This document shows positions 45,828 through 57,085 of a DNA stretch of 64,000 bases, piece after piece. The notes below the pieces were generated by a model that was given only the letters and a program-made list of their open reading frames with translations, ran no database searches and had not been told where the DNA came from. This stretch comes from Bordetella petrii (GTDB taxonomy: Bacteria; Pseudomonadota; Gammaproteobacteria; Burkholderiales; Burkholderiaceae_B), in contig NC_010170.1 in the NCBI RefSeq assembly GCF_000067205.1, positions 3,782,001 through 3,846,000 on the forward strand. Direction: 5' to 3'. The stretch's first letter is position 1; every line of letters begins with the position of its first letter. The position numbers were made by a program, and so were the translations under genes.

Positions 45828-46270
45828 TGACCCGCGCAGAAGTCACCGAACTTGTCGTGACCCAGAAGCTGAAGAAAGGCTTGAAGTGGACCGACATTGC
45901 CAAGACCCTGGGCCGCAGCAAAGAATGGACGGCAGCCGCGCTGCTGGGCCAGATGACGCTGACCGCCGAGCAGGCCCAGGCCGCCGGCCAGCTGCTCGAC
46001 TTGCCTGAAGACGCCGTTCTGCAACTGCAGGTCACGCCGCTGAAAGGCTCGTTGCCGACCGCCGTGCCCACCGACCCGCTGATCTATCGCTTCTATGAAT
46101 TGGTGAACGTATATGGCACGACCTTCAAGTCGTTGATCCACGAAGAGTTCGGCGACGGCATCATGAGCGCCATCGACTTCAAGATGGACCTGGCGCGCGA
46201 AAGCGACCCGGCCGGCGACCGGGTGCGCATTGTGATGAGCGGCAAGTTCCTGCCCTACAAGCAGTACTGA
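45824..46270 (+). CDS. cynS: Cyanate hydratase (cyanase)
   Basis: A 148-residue cyanase that converts cyanate and bicarbonate to ammonia and CO2. The N-terminal domain is helix-turn-helix-like; the C-terminal catalytic domain has the family triad R89, E92 (IYRFYE) and S115 (GIMSAID). Two ATGs in tandem overlap the DUF3141 stop. No cynT carbonic anhydrase, cynX or CynR is adjacent; coupling to a DUF3141 gene replaces the usual cyn operon. Confidence 0.94.
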   Translation: MMTRAEVTELVVTQKLKKGLKWTDIAKTLGRSKEWTAAALLGQMTLTAEQAQAAGQLLDLPEDAVLQLQVTPLKGSLPTAVPTDPLIYRFYELVNVYGTTFKSLIHEEFGDGIMSAIDFKMDLARESDPAGDRVRIVMSGKFLPYKQY

Positions 46271-46296
46271 GCGCCGCGCGGGAACCCGCGCGGGCA

Positions 46297-46324
46297 GGCA
46301 GGCCGGGCAAGGCGCCGGCCTGCC
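46297..46324. terminator. Hairpin between convergent cynS and pgk
   Basis: GGCAGGCCGG (46297-46306) pairs with CCGGCCTGCC (46315-46324) in the 64-bp convergent gap, preceded by a smaller CCGCGCGGG hairpin. A likely shared stop signal, although no T-run follows. Confidence 0.5.
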
Positions 46325-46334
46325 GCGCCAGGCT

Positions 46335-47528
46335 TCAGCCGGCGCGCTCTTGCAGGATGGCGACCGCCGGCAGCGACTTGCCTTCCAGGAATTCCAGGAA
46401 CGCCCCGCCGCCCGTCGAGATATAGCCCACCTTGTCGGCGATGCCGTACTTGGCGATGGCCGCCAGGGTGTCGCCGCCGCCCGCGATGGAAAACGCGGGA
46501 GAATCGGCGATGGCCTTGGCCAGCACCTCGGTGCCGTGCGAGAACGCCTCGAACTCGAACACGCCCACCGGGCCGTTCCAGACGATGGTGCCCGCCTTTG
46601 CCAGAATGCCGGCCAGCTGCTGCGCGGTTTGCGGACCGATGTCCAGGATGAGGTCATCGTCGGCCACCGCGTCGGCCGCCTTGACGGTGGCCTGGGCGTC
46701 GACGGAAAACGACTTGGCGCACACCACGTCGGTGGGAATGGGCACGTCGGCGCCGCGCGCCTTCATCATGTCGATCACGGCGCGGGCCTGGTCAACCTGG
46801 TCGGGCTCGGCCAGCGACTTGCCGATGGACAGCCCGGCCGCCAGCATGAAGGTGTTGGCAATGCCGCCGCCCACGACAAGTTGGTCGACCTTGTCAGCCA
46901 GCGACTGCAGGATGGACAGCTTGGTCGACACTTTCGAGCCGCCCACGATGGCCACCAGCGGGCGCTTGGGTTCGTGCAGAGCACGGCCCAGGGCCTGCAG
47001 CTCGGCCTCGAGCAGCGGGCCGGCGCAGGCAATGGGCGCGAATCGGGCCATGCCATGCGTGGTGGCCTCGGCGCGGTGCGCGGTGCCGAACGCGTCGTTG
47101 ACGTAGATGTCGCACAACGCCGCCATCTTGCGCGACAGCGTTTCGTCGTTCTTTTTTTCGCCGGGGTTGACGCGGCAGTTTTCCAGCAGCACCACCTGGC
47201 CCGGGTCGACGTTGACGCCGTCGACCCAGTTTTTCACCAGCTGCACGGGCATGCCAAGCAATTGCGACAGGCGCTGGCCGACGCGGTCAAGCGAATCGGC
47301 GTCGGTCAGCGTGCCTTCGGTGGGCCGGCCCAGGTGCGAGGTAACCATGACGGCAGCCCCGCCGTCGAGCGCCAGGCGGATGCCCGGCACCGAGGCGCGG
47401 ATGCGCGTGTCTTCGCTGATCTGGCCGGCGTCGTCGAACGGCACGTTCAGGTCGGCGCGAATGAACACGCGCTTGCCGTGCAGCGCGCCGGCCTTGGCCA
47501 GCGCGGACAGGGTGTTGACCTTGGCCAT
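46335..47528 (-). CDS. pgk: Phosphoglycerate kinase
   Basis: A 397-residue enzyme that makes 3-phosphoglycerate and ATP from 1,3-bisphosphoglycerate. Motifs are VFIRADLNVPFD, VTSHLGRP, GGSKVSTK and the C-terminal SIAGGGDTLAAI. The ATG at 47528 follows the gap stop by 5 nt. Last of tkt-gap-pgk. Confidence 0.95.
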   Translation of the reverse strand: MAKVNTLSALAKAGALHGKRVFIRADLNVPFDDAGQISEDTRIRASVPGIRLALDGGAAVMVTSHLGRPTEGTLTDADSLDRVGQRLSQLLGMPVQLVKNWVDGVNVDPGQVVLLENCRVNPGEKKNDETLSRKMAALCDIYVNDAFGTAHRAEATTHGMARFAPIACAGPLLEAELQALGRALHEPKRPLVAIVGGSKVSTKLSILQSLADKVDQLVVGGGIANTFMLAAGLSIGKSLAEPDQVDQARAVIDMMKARGADVPIPTDVVCAKSFSVDAQATVKAADAVADDDLILDIGPQTAQQLAGILAKAGTIVWNGPVGVFEFEAFSHGTEVLAKAIADSPAFSIAGGGDTLAAIAKYGIADKVGYISTGGGAFLEFLEGKSLPAVAILQERAG

Positions 47529-47533
47529 GCTGC

Positions 47534-48544
47534 TTACTTGGCCGACATCAGCGCGACGGTGGTGTCGAGCATGCGGTTCGAGAAGCCCCACTCGTTGTCG
47601 TACCAGGACGACACCTTGACCAGCTTGCCCGACACCTTGGTCAGCGTGGAATCGTAGGTGCTGGAGGCCGGGTTGTGGTTGAAGTCGACCGACACCAGGG
47701 GTTCGGTGTTGTAGTTCAGGATGCCCTTGAGCTCGCCTTCGGAAGCCGCCTTCAGGATGCTGTTGACCTCGTCGACCGAGGTTTCGCGCTTGGCCACGAA
47801 CGACAGGTCGACGATGGACACGTTGATGGTGGGCACGCGGATGGCGAAGCCGTCGAGCTTGCCGTTCAGTTCAGGCAGCACCAGGCCCACCGCGGCGGCG
47901 GCGCCGGTCTTGGTGGGGATCATGCTCATGGTGGCCGAGCGGGCGCGGCGCAGGTCTTCGTGGTAGACGTCGGTGAGGACCTGGTCGTTGGTGTAGGCGT
48001 GCACCGTGGTCATCAGGCCGCTTTCGAGGCCCAGCTTGTCGTGCAGGGGCTTGACCAGGGGGGCCAGGCAGTTGGTGGTGCACGATGCGTTCGAGATGAC
48101 CGTGTCGGATGCCTTCAGCACGCCGTGGTTGACGCCGTACACAACGGTGGCGTCGACATCTTTGCCGCCGGGAGCCGAAATAATGACTTTCTTGGCGCCG
48201 CCCTTCAGGTGCGCGCTGGCTTTTTCTTTCGAGGTGAAGAAGCCCGTGCATTCGAGCACCACGTCGACCTTCAGCTCGCCCCAGGGCAGCTCGGCCGGAT
48301 TGCGGTTGGCCAGCACGCGGATCTTGTCGCCATTGACCACCATGTAGTCGCCATCGACTTCGACCGTGCCCGGGAACTTGCCGTGGGCGGTGTCGTAGCG
48401 CGTGAGGTGCGCGTTGGTCTTGGGATCGCCCAGATCGTTGATGGCCACGATTTCGATATCGTGCTTCTTGCCAGCTTCGTAGTGGGCGCGCAGGATGTTG
48501 CGGCCGATGCGACCGTACCCGTTGATGGCGACGCGAATAGTCAT
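47534..48544 (-). CDS. gap: Glyceraldehyde-3-phosphate dehydrogenase, type I
   Basis: A 336-residue GAPDH. The Rossmann start INGYGRIGRNILRAHYE and the active site SNASCTTNCLAPL (catalytic first cysteine) are clear. It oxidises glyceraldehyde-3-phosphate with NAD(P)+. Fourteen nucleotides from tkt and 5 from pgk, so one operon linking pentose-phosphate and glycolytic/gluconeogenic steps. Confidence 0.95.
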   Translation of the reverse strand: MTIRVAINGYGRIGRNILRAHYEAGKKHDIEIVAINDLGDPKTNAHLTRYDTAHGKFPGTVEVDGDYMVVNGDKIRVLANRNPAELPWGELKVDVVLECTGFFTSKEKASAHLKGGAKKVIISAPGGKDVDATVVYGVNHGVLKASDTVISNASCTTNCLAPLVKPLHDKLGLESGLMTTVHAYTNDQVLTDVYHEDLRRARSATMSMIPTKTGAAAAVGLVLPELNGKLDGFAIRVPTINVSIVDLSFVAKRETSVDEVNSILKAASEGELKGILNYNTEPLVSVDFNHNPASSTYDSTLTKVSGKLVKVSSWYDNEWGFSNRMLDTTVALMSAK

Positions 48545-48558
48545 GACTAGAGCTCCTT

Positions 48559-50595
48559 TTACAAAACTTGCTTGACGGCCTCGGCCACCTTGTCGGCGGT
48601 CAGACCGAAGAACTTGAACAAAGCCCCCGCGGGCGCGGATTCGCCATAGCGGTCGATGCCGACCACGGCGCCTTCCAGGCCCACGTACTTATGCCACAGC
48701 GCGGTGGTGCCGGCCTCGACGGCCACGCGCGGCAGGCCCGGCGGCAGCACGGCGCGCTTCCAGTCGGCGTCCTGGCGGTCGAACACGTCGGTGCTGGGCA
48801 TGGACACCACGCGCACCGCGATGCCCTGCCCGGCCAGTTGCTCTTGCGCGGCCAGCGCGATGGCGACTTCGGAGCCCGTGGCGATGATAACGGCGCGGGC
48901 ATCGTCCGCGTCTCGCAGAACGTAACCACCGCGGACAATGGCCTTCAGGGTGTCGGCGTCGCGCGGCACGAACGGCAGGTTCTGGCGCGACAGCAGCAGC
49001 GCGGTGGGGCCGCCATCGTGCACGTCCATGCCGATGCTGGCCGGGCGCGACACGGCCGCGCCCCAGGCCACCGCGGTTTCGACGGTGTCGCACGGACGCC
49101 AGACCGACAGGTTGGGAATCAGGCGCAGGCTGGCGGCGTGCTCGATGGACTGGTGGGTGGGGCCGTCTTCGCCCAGGCCGATGGAATCGTGCGTGAACAC
49201 GTGCACCACGCGCTGCTTCATGAGCGCCGCCATGCGCAGGGCGTTGCGGGAGTAGTCGGAGAACGTCAGGAAGGTGCCGCCGAACGGCAGGTAGCCGCCA
49301 TGCAGGGCGACGCCGTTCATGATGGCGGCCATGCCGAATTCGCGCACGCCGTAGTTGATATGGCGGCCGAACTGGATGCCCTGCTCGCCGGCGCGCACGG
49401 GCGCCACGCCCTTCCAGTCGGTGTAGTTCGAGCCGGTGAGGTCGGCCGAGCCGCCCAGCAGCTCGGGCAGCAGCCCGGCCAGCGCGGTAATGGCGAACTG
49501 CGAGGCCTTGCGGGTGGCCACGGTTTCGGCCTTCTGGTCGGTGCCCTGAATGAACGCCTGCAGCTTCGCGGCGAAATCGGCCGGCAGCTCGCCCTTCATG
49601 CGGCGCGTGAACTCGGCCGCCTCGGCGGGATATTTTGCGGCGTAGGCGTCGAACGCGGCCTGCCAGGCCGCCTGGGCCTCGGCGCCGGTCTTGCGGGCAT
49701 CCCAGCCTTCGCGCACGGCTTGCGGAATTTCGAACGGCGCGGCCATCCAGCCCAGCGCCGCGCGCGTGGCGGCGACTTCTTCGGCGCCCAGCGGGGCGCC
49801 GTGCACGTTATGGGTGCCGGCCATGGCGGGCGAGCCCTTGCCGATGATGGTGCGGCAGACGATGAGCGTGGGCTTTTCAGACTGCGCGCGGGCCTGCGCG
49901 ATGGCGGCATCGACCGCCGCCACGTCATGGCCGTCGACCTCGCGGATGACGTTCCAGCCGTAGCCCTCGAAGCGCGTGGCGGTGTCTTCGCCGAACCAGT
50001 GCTCGACGTGGCCGTCGATGGAAATGCCGTTGTCGTCGTACAGCACCACCAGCTTGGACAGCTTGAGCGTGCCGGCCAGCGAGCAGGCTTCGTGCGAGAT
50101 ACCTTCCATCAGGCAGCCGTCGCCGGTGAAGGCGTAGGTGTAGTGATCGACGATGGGCAGGCCGGGCTTGTTGAACTCGGCGGCCAGCAGCGCTTCAGCC
50201 AGCGCCATGCCGACCGCGTTGGCCAGGCCTTGGCCCAGCGGGCCGGTGGTGGTCTCGACGCCCGGGGTGATGCCGACTTCGGGGTGGCCCGGGGTGCGCG
50301 AGTGCAACTGGCGGAATTGCTTGAGCTCGTCGATGGGCAGGTCGTAGCCGCTGAGATGCAGCAGCGCGTAGATGAGCATCGAGCCGTGGCCGTTCGACAG
50401 CACGAAACGGTCGCGGTTGGCCCAGGCCGGATCGGCCGGGTTGTGGCGCAGGTGGCCCAGCCACAGGGCCTGGGCGATTTCCGCCATGCCCATCGGCGCG
50501 CCGGGATGCCCCGAGTTGGCTTGTTGGACGGCGTCCATTGCAAGGACGCGGATGGCATCCGCCAGGGCTAGGGGTTGGGCGGTGGATTGGCTCAT
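48559..50595 (-). CDS. tkt: Transketolase
   Basis: A 678-residue ThDP-dependent transketolase, normal length. Motifs include NSGHPGAPMGMAEIA, the ThDP motif GDGCLMEGISHEA, and THDSIGLGEDGPTHQ. It moves two-carbon units in the non-oxidative pentose phosphate pathway. First gene of tkt-gap-pgk; the 192-bp divergent gap to rsmE holds its promoter. Confidence 0.95.
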   Translation of the reverse strand: MSQSTAQPLALADAIRVLAMDAVQQANSGHPGAPMGMAEIAQALWLGHLRHNPADPAWANRDRFVLSNGHGSMLIYALLHLSGYDLPIDELKQFRQLHSRTPGHPEVGITPGVETTTGPLGQGLANAVGMALAEALLAAEFNKPGLPIVDHYTYAFTGDGCLMEGISHEACSLAGTLKLSKLVVLYDDNGISIDGHVEHWFGEDTATRFEGYGWNVIREVDGHDVAAVDAAIAQARAQSEKPTLIVCRTIIGKGSPAMAGTHNVHGAPLGAEEVAATRAALGWMAAPFEIPQAVREGWDARKTGAEAQAAWQAAFDAYAAKYPAEAAEFTRRMKGELPADFAAKLQAFIQGTDQKAETVATRKASQFAITALAGLLPELLGGSADLTGSNYTDWKGVAPVRAGEQGIQFGRHINYGVREFGMAAIMNGVALHGGYLPFGGTFLTFSDYSRNALRMAALMKQRVVHVFTHDSIGLGEDGPTHQSIEHAASLRLIPNLSVWRPCDTVETAVAWGAAVSRPASIGMDVHDGGPTALLLSRQNLPFVPRDADTLKAIVRGGYVLRDADDARAVIIATGSEVAIALAAQEQLAGQGIAVRVVSMPSTDVFDRQDADWKRAVLPPGLPRVAVEAGTTALWHKYVGLEGAVVGIDRYGESAPAGALFKFFGLTADKVAEAVKQVL

Positions 50596-50787
50596 GCGGA
50601 AATGGCTCGTAGGCGCTGGCGGCCCAAAAAACGGGGCCAGTTAAGAGAGATTGGGAAGCTCATGATTTTAGCATCCGGGCCATGCCCGGGTCCTGCCATG
50701 GGCGGCGGGCGCCCCGGCCCGCCGGGCGGATGGTAGGCTACGCGCTTGACCGGTTCTCCGCGCCTTGCCGCGCCCTGCCCGCCCGCC

Positions 50788-51519
50788 ATGTCCCTGCCGC
50801 GTTTTTTCTGCGACACACCGCTGTCTCCCGGCGTACGCCTGCCCCTGCCAACCGCCCTGGCGCACCACGCGGTGCGCGTGCTGCGCCTGCGCGCGGGCGC
50901 CGCCATCGTGCTGTTCAATGGCGGCGGCGGCGAATACCCGGCCACACTCGAAATCGAGGGCAAAGACGCCTGGGCCCGGCTGGGCGACTTCGATCCGCGC
51001 GACGCCGAGCTGGCCGGGCGCATCGTCCTGGTGCAGGGCCTGCCGTCCGGCGACAAGATGGACTGGGTCGTGGAAAAAGCCGTCGAGCTGGGCGCCAGCC
51101 GGGTCAGCCCGATCGCGGCGCAGCGCAGCGTGCTGCAGTTGTCGGGCGCGCGCCTGGAAAAACGCGTGGCGCACTGGGCCCGCATCGCCCAGGCCGCATC
51201 GGAACAATGCGGCCGCAACCGCCTGATGGCCGTGGATGCCCCGGCCACCCTGCGCGACTGGCTGGACCAGCCGGCCGACGGGCTGCGCCTGCTGTGCCAC
51301 CCGGAAGCCGGGCAAGGCCTGGCCGACGCCCTGGCGGCGCAGCCGGGGCTGCGGCAGCTCAGCCTGCTGGTGGGGCCCGAAGGAGGCTGGTCGGACGCCG
51401 AACTGGCGCTGGCCGCCGAACGCGGCGTGCAGGCCGTGCGCTACGGGCCGCGCGTGCTGCGCACCGAAACCGCCGGGCTGGCGTTGATGGCGGCGGCAAC
51501 GGCGCTGCTGGGGTGGTAA
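50788..51519 (+). CDS. rsmE: 16S rRNA m3U1498 methyltransferase
   Basis: A 243-residue RsmE. The N-terminal PUA-like domain (LAHHAVRVLRLRAG) is followed by the SPOUT knot with SAM motifs LLVGPEGGWSDAEL and RVLRTETAGLAL. The ATG at 50788 begins the conserved N-terminus; an ATG at 50746 would add 14 atypical residues. Confidence 0.92.
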   Translation: MSLPRFFCDTPLSPGVRLPLPTALAHHAVRVLRLRAGAAIVLFNGGGGEYPATLEIEGKDAWARLGDFDPRDAELAGRIVLVQGLPSGDKMDWVVEKAVELGASRVSPIAAQRSVLQLSGARLEKRVAHWARIAQAASEQCGRNRLMAVDAPATLRDWLDQPADGLRLLCHPEAGQGLADALAAQPGLRQLSLLVGPEGGWSDAELALAAERGVQAVRYGPRVLRTETAGLALMAAATALLGW

Positions 51520-51553
51520 GAAGAGTGGCGCCAGATACCTGGCACCTGAAGAA

Positions 51554-52018
51554 CTACCCTTCGCCGTAGGGCGCGGCGGCAACGCCGGGCTCGGGATCGG
51601 GGTGCTTGCCGGCGTGCTCGATCACAAACGAAAACACGCGGCCGTTCTCGCGCGCGAATTCGGCGGCGTCGGCGCACACGGTTTCGATCTGGGCGGCGTC
51701 TTCTTCCAGGGCCGGATCGCCCGAATGCAGCTTGTACAGCCACAGCACCACGCCGATTTTCTGGTCGAGCACGGTGTCGCACAGGCAATCGTAAAGGGCG
51801 TCGAGATTGCCGCCGAAATACTCGGGGAAATCTACCGCCTTGGCAATGGCGCGCAACACCGCCGAGCGGCTGCGCGCCCTGTCGCAATCGGCCACCAGCA
51901 ACGCCAGGCCGAGCTCGTGCGCAGCCGCGACTACGGCTTCTTTTTGCAAGCCGTCGTGTTCGATCGCGCCGCCCCGGTTCAGCTGGCGCTGCAGCGTAGA
52001 CTGGCCATTTCGCGTCAT
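51554..52018 (-). CDS. Barstar-family protein without a visible partner nuclease
   Basis: A 154-residue barstar-domain protein. The conserved core is DFPEYFGGNLDALYDCLCD (about residues 63-81) and the following Trp-containing strand VVLWLYKL. Barstar inhibits barnase-type RNases by burying an aspartate in the active site. No barnase-like gene is in the neighbourhood, so it may protect against an imported toxin or have another role. Its start overlaps the patatin stop by 4 nt. Confidence 0.85.
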   Translation of the reverse strand: MTRNGQSTLQRQLNRGGAIEHDGLQKEAVVAAAHELGLALLVADCDRARSRSAVLRAIAKAVDFPEYFGGNLDALYDCLCDTVLDQKIGVVLWLYKLHSGDPALEEDAAQIETVCADAAEFARENGRVFSFVIEHAGKHPDPEPGVAAAPYGEG

Positions 52019-53224
52019 GCCTGGCCCTCCTTGAAAAAGCCAACCACTTCTTCGCTACGCCGCATCGTATCGGCATAACCTAGTTCGATCAATCGTCGGG
52101 TGTAGGCGCTTTCAAAAAGCAGGTACGACATCAGCGCGCCGCCCCCCGAGCGGTCTGGGTCGGACGATACACCGAGTACGCGAAAAAGGGTACGGGCTTC
52201 GACAGGCATTTCTTGCAGATAGTCGAGCGCAAGCAAATCCAGGGACTGACTGGGCGTCAGCGTCAGAACGTTCACCCGCCGGACGCCGGTGCCGTCGGCC
52301 GGGTCGTAGGTGGCGTGGCTGAGCAGGTCGTTGATGCGTTCCAGGCGCTCGATGTCCATCGACAAGCCGTCCAGGAAGATGCTGGACAGCACATGGCCGC
52401 CCACCTGCGCCAGCGAGGGATACGGTGGCTGCGACTCGCGCTTTTCGGGGTGAGTGTCGTCGCGATAGCCGGTGCCGATGACCAGCACCCGGTCGGCCCC
52501 CAGATGGATGGCCGGGCTGATGGGCGCCAGCTGCCGCATCGAGCCGTCGCCGCACCATTCGGTCTGCCCATGCACGTCCACCGCCTGTGCGGGAAACACG
52601 AACGGGATCGACGACGACGCCATCAGGTGCTCGACGCCGATGCGCGCCGGCACGGCCCGCCGCAGCGAGCGGCGCCATGGCTCGATGCTGTGGTTGGACT
52701 GGTAGAACGTCAGGTGCTCGCCGCTGGTGAACCCCGAGGCCGTGATGGCCAGCGACGACAACTGGCCGCGCTGCAGATTGCCCTGCAGGTGCCTGAAGTC
52801 GAGCACGCGGGTAAGCAGGTCGGCCAGCGGGCGGTTGTCCAGCAGCGACTGGGGCCGCTTGCGCGTGAGACCCGAGAACATCCAGCCCAGCGCCAGCAGG
52901 CCCAGCCAGCGCACGCCGGTCTTGAACAGCCCGGGCGCGTCGGCGCGGTACACCATGTCGGTGCCCAGCGACTCCCATAGCCGGCGGATGCGCCGCGCGG
53001 CCAGGTGCGGGCGGTCGGCGCGGCAGGCCAGGGCGGCGGCGTTGATGGCCCCGGCCGAGGTGCCGCAGATTATGGGAAAAGGATTATGGAAACCCGGCCG
53101 CTCGGCCGGGTCCAGGATGCGGAAAATGGCGCCCAGCACGCCCACCTGGTAGGCGGCGCGCGCGCCGCCGCCGGTCAGGACCAGCCCGGTGGCCGGGCCG
53201 CCCTGCCCCGCGGCAGGCGGGGCG

Positions 53225-53244
<20 letters not shown>
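52015..53244 (-). CDS. Patatin-like phospholipase
   Basis: A 409-residue patatin-fold acyl hydrolase. The oxyanion loop is LTGGGARAAYQVGVLGAI, the nucleophile is S63 in GTSAG, and the catalytic aspartate is D233 in WCGDGSMRQ, so the dyad is complete. No secretion signal is seen; it is probably cytoplasmic or membrane-peripheral (hydrophobic VRWLGLLALGWMFSGL at 111-126). The first 20 nt overlap the maeB 3' end and the last 4 overlap barstar. Confidence 0.87.
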
Positions 53245-55513
<2,269 letters not shown>

Positions 55514-55674
55514 ATGGCTGGGCTACTCGGGTAGGTACACGAAAGTGCAGGATTCTAGCTTAGCGAGGCGACTATCTTACTCCCGCCTTACTTACAATTC
55601 GCGGCGGCGCGCAGGCGGGCCGGTTGATTGAGCGGTCAAGGTATCCGTCGGGCAAACGCTTGGCTCCTTGCAGG

Positions 55675-55881
55675 GCTGGTGTCGGGTTCCGCGGGTCAGC
55701 TGCCGGCTCCGCGTGGATCAGGTGACTGGCTCCGCAGGTCAGCTGTCCGGCACCGCATAGACCAGGTGTCTGGCTCCGCAGGTCAGCTGTCCGGCACCGC
55801 ATAGACCAGGTGTCTGGCTCCGCAGGTCAGCTGCCCGGCTCCGCGTGGATCAGGTGTCTGGCTCCGCAGGTGCCAGACACC
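55675..55881. repeat. 44-bp tandem array ending in a hairpin
   Basis: Starts of the repeat fall at 55675, 55719, 55763, 55807 and 55851, exactly 44 bp apart. The two middle units are almost identical and the outer ones diverged. Each unit holds two related halves (CAGGTGTCTGGCTCCG and CAGCTGTCCGGCACCG type). The last half-unit forms the hairpin GGTGTCTGGC (55853-55862) with GCCAGACACC (55872-55881). The 659-bp gap 55514-56172 has no gene; upstream of the array, 55514-55674 shows nothing clear. Confidence 0.88.
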
Positions 55882-55960
55882 GAAGCATGAAGCAGGGGCG
55901 TCAATCGCGCGGTGAAGTGAGGTGCTTCATAGCGCCCAGCGCAGAGTGCATTCTTGCCCC

Positions 55961-56093
55961 GTCCCGCGTTGTCCGGGCATGGGGAGGCAGCGCACGTGCG
56001 TCGGGCTCGGGCGCATGCAGGCGCCCGAGGCCTGCTGCGCAGGCTGCCCCGCCGCCCAACGCGCCGCCTCCCCATGCCCGGACAACGCGGGAC
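55961..56093. repeat. Family 1 covarying hairpin element, copy 3
   Basis: Arms 55961-55993 and 56061-56093 pair at 32 of 33 positions around a 67-nt core (55994-56060). The right half of the core is identical to copies 1 and 2. The arm middle (TTGTCCGGGCATGGGGAGG) is specific to this copy. Like copy 1 it is preceded by TTCTTGCCCC. It lies 80 bp downstream of the minus-strand FAD-domain gene. Confidence 0.85.
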
Positions 56094-56172
56094 TGCGTGC
56101 GTGTCAACGCGGGAGTCAACGCGGGAAACAAGACGGCGCTTGATCAGGGCTCCAGCGGCTGGGGACGGCCTT

Positions 56173-57054
56173 TCACGGCGCGTAGAGGTCCAGGGGGTCG
56201 AACGCATCTTTTACGCGCGCTGCCAGCCGGCGCGCGGCGGCAGCCAGTTCGGCAGGCATCGCGGCGAGGCGTGGTTCGGCGTCCGGCGTGGCGGCCACCT
56301 GTGCGCGCGGCTCCAGCAGGGCCCCTTCCACCCAGGCCAGCGCCCCGCCCTGCCCCAGCAGCAATTGCGCCAGATTCACATCGGCGGGCGGCTCGGGCAG
56401 CAAGGCGTCCAGCCGGAAGCGACACGGCCAAGCAAAATGCTGGCGGCAGGCGGCGGCGTCGGGCGAAGTCGACACCTGGAAGAGCGCCGGCACCAGCCGT
56501 TGCACCGTGGCCGAGCGCAGCGGGCGCAGGTCGGCCTGACCAAACGGCCCCAGGGTTTCGGCCGTGCCGTCGGACAGTAACACGTCGATCTCCAGCAGTC
56601 CGCTGGCGGCCGTGGCGCCCGGCAGCCAGGCCTGGGGGCCGGCCAGCCACGCGGCCAGGGTGGTGCCGGCTGGCGCATCGCGGAACTGTTCCAGCCCTGC
56701 ATCCGCCAGCGTCTGCATCGTGCAGCCGGGCCCGGCAAGCCACTGGCCTGCCCGCGGGCCGGGCGCCAGGCTGTCCAGGCCGCAGGGGTCGACTTGCAGC
56801 ACCGGACGGCCCGCCAGGCCTGCGGCATCGGCCCCGCCATCGAGCAGCAAGGCGACGCCATACTCTACGCACAGCGCGCGTGCGTGGCGTACGTCTTCAA
56901 TGCGCGCCGGCACCAGGCGGGCCCGGCCCGCCGGGCCGGCTTCGAGTTCGTGCACCGGCCCCTGCGCCGCGCGTTCCAGGCGCTGCCGGAAAGTCTCCCA
57001 CGGCGTGCGGGGCACGCGCCGGCCGAACAAAAATGCGCGCCGCGATGGCTGCAT
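56173..57054 (-). CDS. Short FAD-linked-oxidase-like protein
   Basis: A 293-residue protein resembling the FAD-binding (PCMH-type) half of glycolate-oxidase-like subunits such as GlcE. Supporting features are the C-terminal KDAFDPLDLYAP, typical of the end of these proteins, and LVPARIEDVRHARALCVEYGV near residue 47. It is much shorter and lower in conserved glycines than full oxidases, so FAD binding is doubtful. Divergent from an aminotransferase with only 31 bp between starts. Confidence 0.6.
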   Translation of the reverse strand: MQPSRRAFLFGRRVPRTPWETFRQRLERAAQGPVHELEAGPAGRARLVPARIEDVRHARALCVEYGVALLLDGGADAAGLAGRPVLQVDPCGLDSLAPGPRAGQWLAGPGCTMQTLADAGLEQFRDAPAGTTLAAWLAGPQAWLPGATAASGLLEIDVLLSDGTAETLGPFGQADLRPLRSATVQRLVPALFQVSTSPDAAACRQHFAWPCRFRLDALLPEPPADVNLAQLLLGQGGALAWVEGALLEPRAQVAATPDAEPRLAAMPAELAAAARRLAARVKDAFDPLDLYAP

Positions 57055-57085
57055 CTACAATTCCTTTTTCGTTTCGAGAACCATC

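Noticed and set aside
51554..52018. Barnase-barstar toxin-antitoxin pair
   Set aside because: No barnase-like gene within the window; the neighbour is a patatin lipase.
55675..55881. CRISPR-like regular spacing of repeats
   Set aside because: The 44-bp units are contiguous with no unique spacers and no cas genes nearby, so it is a simple tandem array.
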